64,000 nt of DNA from Nitrospira sp. (GTDB lineage: Bacteria; Nitrospirota; Nitrospiria; Nitrospirales; Nitrospiraceae): contig JALHMZ010000011.1 in the NCBI GenBank assembly GCA_022843785.1, forward strand, positions 62,001 through 126,000, written 5' to 3'. Positions within the stretch are counted from its first letter, which is position 1. Every line of letters begins with the position of its first letter. The notes beneath the pieces were generated by a model. That model ran no database searches. It was not told the origin of the DNA and saw nothing but the letters and a program-made list of their open reading frames with translations. Shown here in pieces: positions 44,960-54,090 of this stretch. The position numbers were made by a program, and so were the translations under genes.

Positions 44960-45249
44960 TGCAGTGATAGAGTCTCTCGCAGGGGAGTCCTGGGAAATTG
45001 CACATGAGTTGTGTGTCAAGGTAGTTTCCCAAGCGGCTGTATTGTATGGGTACTCCCTAGGTCCTGTTTGGCAGATGAATGTGGTGCTAGCGAAAGAGCT
45101 TCAAGTGCGAGAGAAATTTCTTGGTTATGCACCGGGACGGCGGCAGCTTGCCAGATTCTCTCTCCCAGATCACTGTCTAGTAGCTTGAGACTACGAGTTC
45201 GAAGCATTGTTTAGAGTGGTCTTCTTCCAATATCCTTTCGATTGACATT
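44960..45249. other. 290-base spacer between the antiterminator and asnB; no supported gene
   Basis: The longest gap in this half of the island. A weak frame with a TTG start (44946) overlaps the previous gene, lacks family resemblance and has no ribosome site, so it is not called. It probably holds the promoter or leader of the asnB operon and may be where the RfaH-like factor loads. Confidence 0.5.
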
Positions 45250-47205
45250 ATGTGCGGCATAGCTGGATTCGTAGCGCAGAATAGTGGTCATTGCGACAGG
45301 CAGATGCTTCGCCGCATGATCGAAATGGTGAATTACCGAGGCCCGGATGCCTCTGGAATTCATGTGGCAGGTCCTGTGGGATTGGCACATGCCCGATTAA
45401 GCATCATCGATATCGGTGGTGGGCATCAGCCGATGCATAATGAAGATGAGTCCGTGTGGATTACCTTTAACGGTGAAATCTTCAATTATGTAGAGTTGCG
45501 GGAAGAGCTTCTCAAGAAAGGGCACCGGTTTCAAACTCAATCTGATACGGAAGTCATCATTCATCTGTATGAGGAGAAAGGTGAAGACTGTGTTCATGAT
45601 CTGAATGGGCAGTGGGCCTTTGCGATCTGGGATTCCAAACGCGAACGGTTATTTCTTTCCCGTGATCGGCTGGGAGTTCGTCCGCTCTTCTATGCCACGC
45701 CTTCAGAGGGGTTCGCATTTGCATCAGAAATCAAATCGCTCCTGACGGTACCCTCGATCTCGCGGGAAATTGATCTGGCGGCTCTTGACGAGATTTTTAC
45801 TTTCTGGGTGACCGTGCCGCCACGCACTATTTTTAAAGGGGTGTCGGAACTCCCGCCTGGCCATTCTCTGTTTCTTGAACAGGGGCACGTGCGTATTCAG
45901 CCGTACTGGACTTTGGATTACAACCCTTCGATTGGACTGCAGCGAGAAGAAGAAGCTCGAGAAACGCTTTTGGAGTTGTTGCTGGATGCCACGCGCATTC
46001 GGCTGAGGTCGGATGTGCCGGTCGGAGCCTATCTGAGCGGCGGGCTTGATTCAACTGTTATCGCGGCACTGGTGAAGAAACTGGGGACGACGCACCTGAA
46101 GACATTTTCAGTGGCGTTCGAGGACAAAGAGTTCGATGAGAGTAGTTTCCAGAATGAAGCCAGTGAGTTTCTCAAGACGGATCACGAAGGGGTGTTGTGT
46201 TCATCCGAGGACATTGGTCGTGTGTTTCCGGATGTTGTGTGGCACACAGAAAAGCCTGTACTGCGGACTGCTCCTGCGCCGCTATTTCTCTTATCCAAAC
46301 TTGTGCGAGAACAGGGCTATAAGGTCGTCCTGACCGGCGAGGGATCGGATGAGGTCCTGGGGGGATACGATATTTTCAAGGAGGCTAAGATCCGGCGGTT
46401 CTGGGCGAAGTATCCGGAGTCGAAACTACGGCCGATCTTGTTGCGGCGACTCTATCCTTATCTGAAGAGTATGCAATCTCAGCCCGATGCATACCTGCGC
46501 GCATTTTTTCATGTGCGAAAAGATGATCTCAGCAGCCCGTTCTTCTCGCATTTGCCCCGCTGGGACATGACCTCGAAGCTGAAAATGTTTTTTTCCCGGG
46601 AGAGCCGAGAGCTGATGAAGAGTTGTAATGCGATGGGGCGGCTCGATGCAGAGTTGCCATCCCGCTTCCGACAATGGGACAACTTCTCTCAGTCGCAGTA
46701 CCTCGAGGCCGCGCATCTGCTGCCGGGCTATATCTTGTCGTCCCAAGGAGACCGGATGGCCATGGCTCATTCGGTCGAAGGGCGGTTCCCATTTTTGGAT
46801 TATCGCGTCGTCGAGTTTGCCTCGCGGTTGTCCCCGCAGCTCAAGATGAAAGTATTGAACGAGAAGTATTTGCTGAAGGCAGCCGTCGGGGATCTTATTC
46901 CTCGTTCGATCAGGCACCGGCATAAACAGCCGTATCGATCGCCGGATAGCCAAAGCTTTTTGAGAGGCGGAACGACTGGTGGAAAGAAGGGCGTATTGCA
47001 TGAGTACGCAGAAGAATTGATGTCCCCACGGGCTATCTCACAGGCTGGGATTTTTGACCCGGAAAGAGTCAGTAAGCTCGTTGAAAAGGCAAGAGCGGGA
47101 GAGGTTATTGGTGTCAAAGACAATATGGCGTTTGTCGGGATTTTGTCGACACAAATAGTGGTCGATCGGTTTATCAAGAACTTTCCAAAGGAGCGTATGA
47201 CATGA
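45250..47205 (+). CDS. asnB: Asparagine synthase-like glutamine amidotransferase
   Basis: 651 residues. The class-II glutaminase begins MCGIAGFV; the Cys after Met is the nucleophile, so the start is certain. RGPDASG, FNGEIFNY and SDTEVIIH follow. The synthetase domain has the SGGLDST pyrophosphatase loop, followed by TGEGSDEVLGGYD. Standalone family members make asparagine, but paralogues in polysaccharide and lasso-type loci amidate other carboxylates (exosortase A-linked AsnB is a recurring gene). A role in amidating a sugar acid or aminoacyl group is plausible. The stop overlaps the ACP start by four bases, showing the two belong together. Confidence 0.88.
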   Translation: MCGIAGFVAQNSGHCDRQMLRRMIEMVNYRGPDASGIHVAGPVGLAHARLSIIDIGGGHQPMHNEDESVWITFNGEIFNYVELREELLKKGHRFQTQSDTEVIIHLYEEKGEDCVHDLNGQWAFAIWDSKRERLFLSRDRLGVRPLFYATPSEGFAFASEIKSLLTVPSISREIDLAALDEIFTFWVTVPPRTIFKGVSELPPGHSLFLEQGHVRIQPYWTLDYNPSIGLQREEEARETLLELLLDATRIRLRSDVPVGAYLSGGLDSTVIAALVKKLGTTHLKTFSVAFEDKEFDESSFQNEASEFLKTDHEGVLCSSEDIGRVFPDVVWHTEKPVLRTAPAPLFLLSKLVREQGYKVVLTGEGSDEVLGGYDIFKEAKIRRFWAKYPESKLRPILLRRLYPYLKSMQSQPDAYLRAFFHVRKDDLSSPFFSHLPRWDMTSKLKMFFSRESRELMKSCNAMGRLDAELPSRFRQWDNFSQSQYLEAAHLLPGYILSSQGDRMAMAHSVEGRFPFLDYRVVEFASRLSPQLKMKVLNEKYLLKAAVGDLIPRSIRHRHKQPYRSPDSQSFLRGGTTGGKKGVLHEYAEELMSPRAISQAGIFDPERVSKLVEKARAGEVIGVKDNMAFVGILSTQIVVDRFIKNFPKERMT

Positions 47206-47471
47206 CATCGATAGAGACGGATGTACGACGGTACATTGTTGATAAGTTGTTGTTTGGGCGAACGGATACGGTGGTAAACGGCGACACGTCTTTTTTAGAG
47301 TCCGGCCTGATAGATTCTACGGGTGTGCTCGAACTGGTGGCGTTTCTTGAAGAGCAATTTCACATCAAGGTCGAAGACGAAGACCTCATTCCAGCCAACC
47401 TCGACTCGATTAATGCGCTCACAAGCTTTCTCGAGCGTAAGTCCGCGGCCTCAGTGAACAGCCAGAGATGA
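47202..47471 (+). CDS. Acyl carrier protein
   Basis: 89 residues forming a four-helix carrier. The phosphopantetheine site is Ser39 in GLIDSTGVLELV; acidic residues nearby (EEQFHIKVEDEDLIP) fit the second and third helices. It overlaps asnB and precedes the double ligase by seven bases, so it probably carries the acyl or aminoacyl group activated by that ligase. It is not a fatty-acid-synthesis ACP by context, since no fab genes are adjacent. A holo-ACP synthase is not in the window. Confidence 0.88.
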   Translation: MTSIETDVRRYIVDKLLFGRTDTVVNGDTSFLESGLIDSTGVLELVAFLEEQFHIKVEDEDLIPANLDSINALTSFLERKSAASVNSQR

Positions 47472-47478
47472 TTTCCTC

Positions 47479-50400
47479 ATGCTACTCGAGGAGTTTTTAG
47501 AAAACAGCGCGGCCAGACTTCCCGGGAAGCTTGCATTGATTGCAGGCAGCCGGAGGCTCACATACCGGGAAATCGATGAGCAAGCCAATGCGTTGGCTCA
47601 TTCGCTGATTGAGCTGGGTGTCCGCAGGGGTGATCGGGTTGCTGTCTGTCTGGAGAACTCCGTAGAGGCAGTACTCTCTGTCTTTGGAGTGTTGAAGGCT
47701 GGAGCCGTATTTGTGGTGCTGAGTTCCGCGACCAAAGCGGAGAAGTTGCGGCACCTATTAAATCAGTGCTCGGCGACGTGTCTGGTAGCGCCTCAGAAAC
47801 GGTGTAACGAAGTCTGTGCTGCCGAAGACCAACTTCCGCATCTCAGGATCATCGTAGGTACGGGGGACGTTGCAGAGAAGACAACGCAGGGGCCCATGAA
47901 GATCGCCTCGTTCACTCGTTGCATTGTGGAAGGGGATCGAACCTGTGTTCCTCCCAAGCAGAACATTGACAGGGATTTGGCAGCGTTAATCTATACGTCC
48001 GCTTCGACCGGCCAGTCCAAGGGCGTCATGCTGACGCATTTGAACATGGTCTCCGCCGCCGCCTCGATTACGGAGTATTTGCAGAACACGGAAGACGATG
48101 TCATTTTGAATGTGCTCCCGTTGTTCTTTGATTACGGACTCTATCAGGTGTTGATGGGGTTCAAAGTCGGCGGTACCGTCGTCTTGGAGAAGTCTTTTGC
48201 CTATGTGCATGAGGTGCTTCGAAAAATTCAACAAGAAAAAGTGACGGGATTTCCGATTGTCCCGACGATTGCTGCGATGTTGTTAGAGACGGAGCTTGAC
48301 ACGTACGACTTCTCATCTCTGCGGTATGTCACCAATACTGGCGCGGCATTGCCTGCGGATCATATCAGACGGTTGTGCGAACGGTTTCCGCAGGCCAAAC
48401 TGTTCTCAATGTATGGCCTCACCGAATGCAAGCGGGTCTCCTATCTTCCACCTGATCAGTTGGAAAAAAGGCCGACATCGGTGGGAAAGGGTATGCCGAA
48501 TCAAGAGATCTATCTTGTAGACGGTGACGGGAACAGGATTGGGCGTGGATCTATCGGAGAATTGGTCGTCCGGGGTTCTCATGTCATGAAGGGCTATTGG
48601 GGAATGCCGGAGGATACGGCGCATGTACTCAAGCCTGGAGCATGGGGAGACGAACAAGTGTTGCATACCGGGGACTGGTTTCATATGGATGAGGAGGGGT
48701 ATCTGTACTTTGTCGGACGCAAGGACGATATGATCAAAACAGGTGGCAGAAAAGTAAGCCCTCGCGAGGTCGAAAACGTCTTGCAAAGTATGGAGGAGAT
48801 TGCCGAAGCCGCTGTGATCAGCCAGCGAGATGCTCGACTCGATCAGATCGTCAAAGCCGTAGTCCGGTTACGGCATGGCAGGACCATTCAGCCGCAAGAC
48901 ATCATCTACCATTGCACGCAATACCTAGAAGACTTTATGGTCCCCAAAATCGTGGACATCGTCCCGGTTCTACCGAAGACTGAAAGCGGGAAGATTGATA
49001 AGAAGGCTCTGGCGCAATCGAGCGTATCGTCATTGGGAAGAGAAGAATATGCAGAGCCGATGCTGCGTATTGAGCAGGTGGTGGCTCAAAATATGAAATT
49101 ATATCAGCAAAAGACGGCGGTCGTTTATCAGGGCCGACACTGGAGCTATCTTGAGCTGCGCACAGCGGTCGATGCAAAAAAAATCCGGTTAGAAGAGGCG
49201 GGGTTTTCCGGGATGGACCGGGCGATCGTGTGGATGGAAAACTCGCCTGACTATATTGCCACGTATTTAGCTGTGATGGAACTCGGCGGGATTGTCGTTG
49301 CGCTGCACCAGCAGACTACGATGGAGGAAGTAAACCGGATCATCCGGCATGTCGGTGCAGCGGGGCTAATTGTGTCTCCCACGGTCAGGCAATGGGCAAT
49401 CGGAGATTTTGAGTCGGTCGGGCTCCGGTTCCTTCTCGCCGGGGATGACGTGCATCGTATGAACTACCGAGATTCGGGATTCAAGGCTCCCGAGGGATCA
49501 GCCCAAATCATCTATACCTCCGGATCGACCGGGAGGCCCAAGGGCGTGGTCCTCACACACAAAAATTTGATTGCGAATACGCGTTCGATCCTCGAATACT
49601 TGCGATTAACGGTCGATGACTCCGTCATGGCTGTGCTGCCGTTTGTGTATGCCTACGGCAATTCGGTCATGCTGACGCATTTGTTTGTCGGGGGGACGCT
49701 CGTGATCGAGAACAACATGCTCTATCCTCACGTGATGCTCGACGCCATGATGAAGACAGGCGTGACCGGATTTTCCGGTGTATCCAGTACCTACGCCATT
49801 ATTCTCAATCAGTCGAATCTCAAGTCATATGCATTTCCCGCCTTACGCTATCTCACGCATGCAGGCGGTCCAATGCCGTCTGAATTGTTGGGTCGCATAC
49901 GAAGCACATTTCCTGAGTTGCGCATCTTTCTCATGTATGGTCAGACGGAGGCGTCTGCTCGCTTAACGTATCTTCCGCCGGATCAGCTGGATGTCAAGAA
50001 AGGTTCCGCAGGGCGAGCGGTTCCTGGCGTGACTCTCAAGATCGTGAAGGAGGGAGGCGAAACCGCGCGTCCTGGCGAAATAGGAGAAGTCTGGGCCTAC
50101 GGGGACAACATCATGCAGGGATATTGGCAGGATCCGGAATTGACGGGCGGAGTGCTTCATGAGGGGTGGTTGCATACGGGAGATCTTGGGCGTCTGGACG
50201 AAGAGGGATTTTTGACGATAGAGGGGCGTAACAATGAGATGATCAAGTCCGGCGCCTATCGAATCAGTCCTACCGAGATCGAAGAAGTGTTATTGCAGCA
50301 TCCGCAGATTCATGAGGCCGGCGTAGTCGGCATCGATGATCCAATATTAGGGCAAAAGATCTGTGCAGTGGTGACGCTCAAAGAACCTGAGGCCGTTACC

Positions 50401-50571
50401 AGTCAGGATTTGATGGCCTACTGTGCGCAACGGCTGGTGCAGTACAAGCGACCGAGAGTCATTGTCGTGATTCCGGCGTTGCCAAAGTCACCGTCCGGCA
50501 AGATCCTACGGCAGGAACTTCGTCACATCGGGATGAGTCACTCTCCGACGCCGGCTGCGACTTCGAAGTGA
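47479..50571 (+). CDS. Fused tandem AMP-forming acyl ligase (two adenylation domains)
   Basis: 1030 residues, about twice the size of one ligase. Domain 1 is about 1-515 and domain 2 about 535-1020; both are complete with small C-terminal domains. ATP loops: YTSASTGQSKG at 172-182 (Ala in place of the usual second Gly) and YTSGSTGRPKG at 679-689. A5-type motifs are MYGLTE (311-316) and MYGQTE (819-824), and catalytic lysines are in ESGK (505) and PSGK (1008). The first domain resembles the ligase of XrtA-linked exopolysaccharide loci. It would activate a carboxylate as AMP ester and load the ACP. Two substrates, or a load-and-edit pair, are possible. Confidence 0.88.
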   Translation: MLLEEFLENSAARLPGKLALIAGSRRLTYREIDEQANALAHSLIELGVRRGDRVAVCLENSVEAVLSVFGVLKAGAVFVVLSSATKAEKLRHLLNQCSATCLVAPQKRCNEVCAAEDQLPHLRIIVGTGDVAEKTTQGPMKIASFTRCIVEGDRTCVPPKQNIDRDLAALIYTSASTGQSKGVMLTHLNMVSAAASITEYLQNTEDDVILNVLPLFFDYGLYQVLMGFKVGGTVVLEKSFAYVHEVLRKIQQEKVTGFPIVPTIAAMLLETELDTYDFSSLRYVTNTGAALPADHIRRLCERFPQAKLFSMYGLTECKRVSYLPPDQLEKRPTSVGKGMPNQEIYLVDGDGNRIGRGSIGELVVRGSHVMKGYWGMPEDTAHVLKPGAWGDEQVLHTGDWFHMDEEGYLYFVGRKDDMIKTGGRKVSPREVENVLQSMEEIAEAAVISQRDARLDQIVKAVVRLRHGRTIQPQDIIYHCTQYLEDFMVPKIVDIVPVLPKTESGKIDKKALAQSSVSSLGREEYAEPMLRIEQVVAQNMKLYQQKTAVVYQGRHWSYLELRTAVDAKKIRLEEAGFSGMDRAIVWMENSPDYIATYLAVMELGGIVVALHQQTTMEEVNRIIRHVGAAGLIVSPTVRQWAIGDFESVGLRFLLAGDDVHRMNYRDSGFKAPEGSAQIIYTSGSTGRPKGVVLTHKNLIANTRSILEYLRLTVDDSVMAVLPFVYAYGNSVMLTHLFVGGTLVIENNMLYPHVMLDAMMKTGVTGFSGVSSTYAIILNQSNLKSYAFPALRYLTHAGGPMPSELLGRIRSTFPELRIFLMYGQTEASARLTYLPPDQLDVKKGSAGRAVPGVTLKIVKEGGETARPGEIGEVWAYGDNIMQGYWQDPELTGGVLHEGWLHTGDLGRLDEEGFLTIEGRNNEMIKSGAYRISPTEIEEVLLQHPQIHEAGVVGIDDPILGQKICAVVTLKEPEAVTSQDLMAYCAQRLVQYKRPRVIVVIPALPKSPSGKILRQELRHIGMSHSPTPAATSK

Positions 50572-50719
50572 ACGTACGGGCTGATGGCTCTTCCACGGAA
50601 CAGAAATATACAGCCGATGGCTGGGGCGCTATGATTTGGGGAAGACGGCAAGATGCGTGGGATTGCCAGTTGTGCAAGGGGTGGACGAGCGAGATGGAAA
50701 CTTTTCGAGGAGGCAGATG

Positions 50720-51721
50720 ATGTCGCAAGGGCAGCGCGAATTCTCAGCGGATCACTTGAAGCTTGATGCAGGGAAAGAGGCGGAGCGTATCGGTGCGTTT
50801 ATTCGTGATGGTGTGTTCAAGCGACTACGGCGGAAGGGGATCGTCGTGGGGCTCTCCGGAGGTATCGACAGTAGCGCGGTGGCGGCGTTGGCTGTGCATG
50901 CGTTGGGCGCAGATCGTGTCGTCGGTATCTTCATGCCGGAATCAGATTCTTCGGATGACAGTTTGCGGTTGGGACAGCAATTGGCAAAGAAGTTGGGCAT
51001 CAGGACGTTCAAGGAAGACATATCCGGAGTCCTCAACGGGGCGGAGTGTTATCGACGGCGAGATGAAGCAATTAAGGCTGTGGTGCCCGAGTATCATGCC
51101 GGTTACAAATCCAAGCTGGTGCTCTCGTCTCTCGACAGTTCGGAATTTAGAATTTCCTACGTAGTCGTGCAGTCGCCTGAAGGGGTCCAGAGCAAGGTGC
51201 GGCTGACGGCCGACGCGTTTCTAGCGCTGGTCGCCGCGACGAACTTCAAGCAGCGTACTCGAAAGATGATGGAGTACTACTATGCCGACCGGTTTTTATA
51301 CGCCGTGGCCGGGACCCCGAACCGTTTGGAGTATGATCAAGGTTTCTTCGTGAAAAATGGAGATGGTTCTGCCGACATCAAGCCGATCGCACATCTCTAT
51401 AAGACGCAGGTGTATCAGATGGCCGGGTTTCTCGGCGTTCCGGACGAAATCCTCAAGCGCCCGCCGACGACTGACACCTATTCACTGGCACAGTCGCAGG
51501 AGGAATTCTATTTCTCACTGCCCTACGACAAAATGGATCTTTGTCTGTATGGCAAAGATCACCAACTCCCGGCTTCAACGGTTGCGAGAGCCATGGCGGT
51601 GACCGAAGCGCAGGTTGAGCGGGTCTACCGTGATATCGATGCCAAACGCGCAGTCGCGCACTACTTGCACATGGAGCCGTTACTCATCGAACCCATCGGC
51701 ACAGGCGGGCGGCATTCCTAA
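50720..51721 (+). CDS. NadE-like ATP-pyrophosphatase, lacking a glutaminase domain
   Basis: 333 residues of the NAD synthase family. The PP-loop is VVGLSGGIDSSAVAAL near residue 42. GIFMPESDSSDDS, the central ATNFKQRTRKMM and GTPNRLEYDQGFFVKNGDGS agree with NadE. Near the end, KRPPTTDTYSLAQSQEEFYFSL replaces the usual PTADL region. True NadE makes NAD+ from nicotinate adenine dinucleotide. In this setting, next to AsnB and inside a polysaccharide locus, a different amidated product is also possible. GAGGAGG is six bases ahead of ATG 50720; 50717 is the adjacent option. Confidence 0.8.
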   Translation: MSQGQREFSADHLKLDAGKEAERIGAFIRDGVFKRLRRKGIVVGLSGGIDSSAVAALAVHALGADRVVGIFMPESDSSDDSLRLGQQLAKKLGIRTFKEDISGVLNGAECYRRRDEAIKAVVPEYHAGYKSKLVLSSLDSSEFRISYVVVQSPEGVQSKVRLTADAFLALVAATNFKQRTRKMMEYYYADRFLYAVAGTPNRLEYDQGFFVKNGDGSADIKPIAHLYKTQVYQMAGFLGVPDEILKRPPTTDTYSLAQSQEEFYFSLPYDKMDLCLYGKDHQLPASTVARAMAVTEAQVERVYRDIDAKRAVAHYLHMEPLLIEPIGTGGRHS

Positions 51722-51764
51722 CGGTGCCTCGCCTGTAATACAGCCTACGATTCCCGCTCTGCGT

Positions 51765-53291
51765 ATGCCGCTCACATCTGTCGAAACACGTGTGTCCAAT
51801 TTCAGAGTTCGGGCCGCAGGCGTCTGTGTGGCTGCGGCCTTCGTGTTTTGCTACGCTCCGGTTCTTCTGGGAATGGTCCGACAATGGTGGAATATTTCAT
51901 TTTATTCATATGCATTCTTGGTTCCAGTCGTCAGCGCATATCTCATCTGGATCAGGCGAGACCGGATTCTGGGGATCATGCCTCAACCAAACTACGGCGG
52001 CGGGGCTGTCCTCATGGCAGCAGGGCTTGCGGTGCTTGTCGCCGGACAGTTAGGTGGGGTTCAGGCGTTTCAGCAGGTGTCTCTTCTCATTACCCTTCCC
52101 GGCGTCGTGTTATGGCTGTTTGGAAGCGTGGTACTCAATGCGCTTGTGCTGCCCATTTCATTTTTGTGGTTCATGCTGCCGATTTGGGAAGTCCTTGCCG
52201 ACCCGCTCCATGCGCCTTTCCAAGTCTTTTCGGCGGATCTGGGGGTGATGCTCCTGAGAGGCATCGATATACCCGTTTTTCAGGATGGAGTCTTTATCTA
52301 TCTTCCGAACATCACGCTCGAAGTGGCGCAGGCGTGCAGCGGCGTCAACTATCTGATTGCAGTGCTGGCCACCTCGATCCCGCTGGCGACGATCGTCTTG
52401 TCTGCTGTGTGGAAGCGGGTCGTTCTCGTCCTGCTGGCCATGGTCGTTTCGGCATTGGCCAATAGCCTGCGTGTGGCACTCATCGGCATGCTTGCGTATT
52501 ATGATTTGAGTGGTGATCTTCATGGCCCGTACCATATGTTGCATGGAGTTTTCGTTTCGTTGGTCGGTTACGCGGTGATTTTCGGAGGATTATGGGTGCT
52601 CTCACGAGGCCAACAGCCGGTCGTATATACCGGCTCCGGGAGGCAGTGGAATGTTAGCTGGGATCAAGTGCGGGTTGCCTGGGTAGGTCTCGCAATGTTT
52701 TTCGTACTGGTTGGCGTGTTGCGGTATGTCGATCGGTCACAACCGGTGCCTCTCAAGCAGAGTCTGAGTGAATTGTCGCTGCAGAGCGCCGGCTGGGTTG
52801 AAAAGGAAGTTGTTCCTGTCGAGAACGTTGAGGGAGCCGACCAGAGCGTTGCGCGATCCTACCACGATCTTTCCGGTGGAGATGTGCGTCTGTCACTCTG
52901 GTATTTTGAATCTCAAACGCAGGGGAAGGAACTGGTATCTCCGGGGACAGCCAAACTCCATGAGGATGCGAAACGAGTGAGGCTGAATATCAGAGAGCAG
53001 CAAGGTATCGAACTCAATCAACGGTTGATCCACGACGGGAGTCGCGTTCAAATGGTTCTGTTCTGGTATGACCTCAATGGTCGCATCCTGGCAAATCCGA
53101 AGATGGTAAAGCTTTATACGGCGTATGACGCCGTGGCCCATGGGCGAACCAACGGGATGCTGGTCCGGGTGTCGGCTGACCTTCCGTCGGATGACCAGGC
53201 AGGGAGGAACCAGGCAGCCGAGATCCTTGCAAGATTCGTTGAGGCACTCTACTCCAGACTCGATCGCCATCTTCCTGATTCTACTGACTGA
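51765..53291 (+). CDS. xrtA: Exosortase A fused to an EpsI-type domain
   Basis: 508 residues. The N-terminal half (about 15-285) is a multi-helix exosortase. The catalytic Cys is in EVAQACSGVNYLIAV (Cys191), the Arg in LANSLRVALIG (Arg236) and the His in GPYHMLHGVFV (His260). From about 300, past another membrane helix, lies a soluble EpsI-like domain (SLSELSLQSAGW, LWYFESQTQGKELVSP, FWYDLNGRI). Exosortases cut C-terminal PEP-CTERM sorting signals and anchor the cargo. No PEP-CTERM gene lies in this window, so substrates lie elsewhere. The open frame continues upstream within nadE, but the Met used here fits the family start. Confidence 0.9.
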   Translation: MPLTSVETRVSNFRVRAAGVCVAAAFVFCYAPVLLGMVRQWWNISFYSYAFLVPVVSAYLIWIRRDRILGIMPQPNYGGGAVLMAAGLAVLVAGQLGGVQAFQQVSLLITLPGVVLWLFGSVVLNALVLPISFLWFMLPIWEVLADPLHAPFQVFSADLGVMLLRGIDIPVFQDGVFIYLPNITLEVAQACSGVNYLIAVLATSIPLATIVLSAVWKRVVLVLLAMVVSALANSLRVALIGMLAYYDLSGDLHGPYHMLHGVFVSLVGYAVIFGGLWVLSRGQQPVVYTGSGRQWNVSWDQVRVAWVGLAMFFVLVGVLRYVDRSQPVPLKQSLSELSLQSAGWVEKEVVPVENVEGADQSVARSYHDLSGGDVRLSLWYFESQTQGKELVSPGTAKLHEDAKRVRLNIREQQGIELNQRLIHDGSRVQMVLFWYDLNGRILANPKMVKLYTAYDAVAHGRTNGMLVRVSADLPSDDQAGRNQAAEILARFVEALYSRLDRHLPDSTD

Positions 53292-53342
53292 CGAGGTCGT
53301 GTTTCTAAATGTCGATTCATACCTGATGGGGTGAGTGTCTGT

Positions 53343-54053
53343 ATGACTACGAAGGCGATGTGGGAGGGATTGGCACAGAAGCGGGTGTGTTTCGGTCACC
53401 AGTCGGTCGGTGCCGATTTGATGAAGGGACTATCTGCACTCGATGGATGTTGTTTGGATATCGTCAAGAGTTATGATCCGGAGATCTTTCGGCGTCCGGT
53501 GTTTGCGCATTTTCAGGTCGGGGAGAATCGCGACCCACAATCAAAGTGCCGGGCGTTTGCCCAAGTCATCGATAACGGGGTGGGCACACAGGTTGATATC
53601 GCCTTATTCAAGTTGTGTTACGTGGATATAACTGCCAAGACTGATGCCGATGAACTGTTCCAGACGTATCAAGGCATCATGAATTCTCTGAGTCATCGAT
53701 ACCCGAAGGTTGCGTTCTTCCATGTCACGGTGCCGCTGAGGCAAGTCGGTGACGGGTGGCTGGGATGGTTACGTGAAAAGAGTGGAAGATTTGATCAGGA
53801 ACGGGACAATCAGACTCAGAGACATCTGTTCAACCAAAAGCTGCGCAGCGCCTACGGAGCATCCGGCAGGCTCTTCGACATTGCAAAAGAGGAGGCGACC
53901 TATCCGGATGGGCGCTCCTCGTGTTTCCGCCACCGTGGGGAAGCCGTTCCGAATCTCGTGTCTGACTATACCGACGACGGAGGCCATTTGAACCAGCATG
54001 CGGCGAAAGAAATTGCGAGGCGATTGCTGGCCTGCCTGAGTACGGTGGACTAA
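53343..54053 (+). CDS. SGNH/GDSL-like hydrolase or acyltransferase
   Basis: About 236 residues without an evident signal peptide. An N-terminal motif RVCFGHQSVGADLMKGL could hold the nucleophilic Ser in the position of the GDS block, and a C-terminal TDDGGHLNQHAAKEIA resembles the D-x-x-H block. FKLCYVDIT lies where the second conserved block would be. The usual GDSL signature is absent, so assignment is tentative. Relatives remove or add O-acyl groups on polysaccharides. A GTG at 53331 is an alternative start. Located between xrtA and a FemAB gene. Confidence 0.55.
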   Translation: MTTKAMWEGLAQKRVCFGHQSVGADLMKGLSALDGCCLDIVKSYDPEIFRRPVFAHFQVGENRDPQSKCRAFAQVIDNGVGTQVDIALFKLCYVDITAKTDADELFQTYQGIMNSLSHRYPKVAFFHVTVPLRQVGDGWLGWLREKSGRFDQERDNQTQRHLFNQKLRSAYGASGRLFDIAKEEATYPDGRSSCFRHRGEAVPNLVSDYTDDGGHLNQHAAKEIARRLLACLSTVD

Positions 54054-54090
54054 CATCTACATTGTACGTGGAGAGACAAGGACATTCACC

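Noticed and set aside
44946..45188. Small open frame of 80 codons after the RfaH-like gene
   Set aside because: It needs a TTG start inside the previous gene, has no ribosome site and resembles no family.
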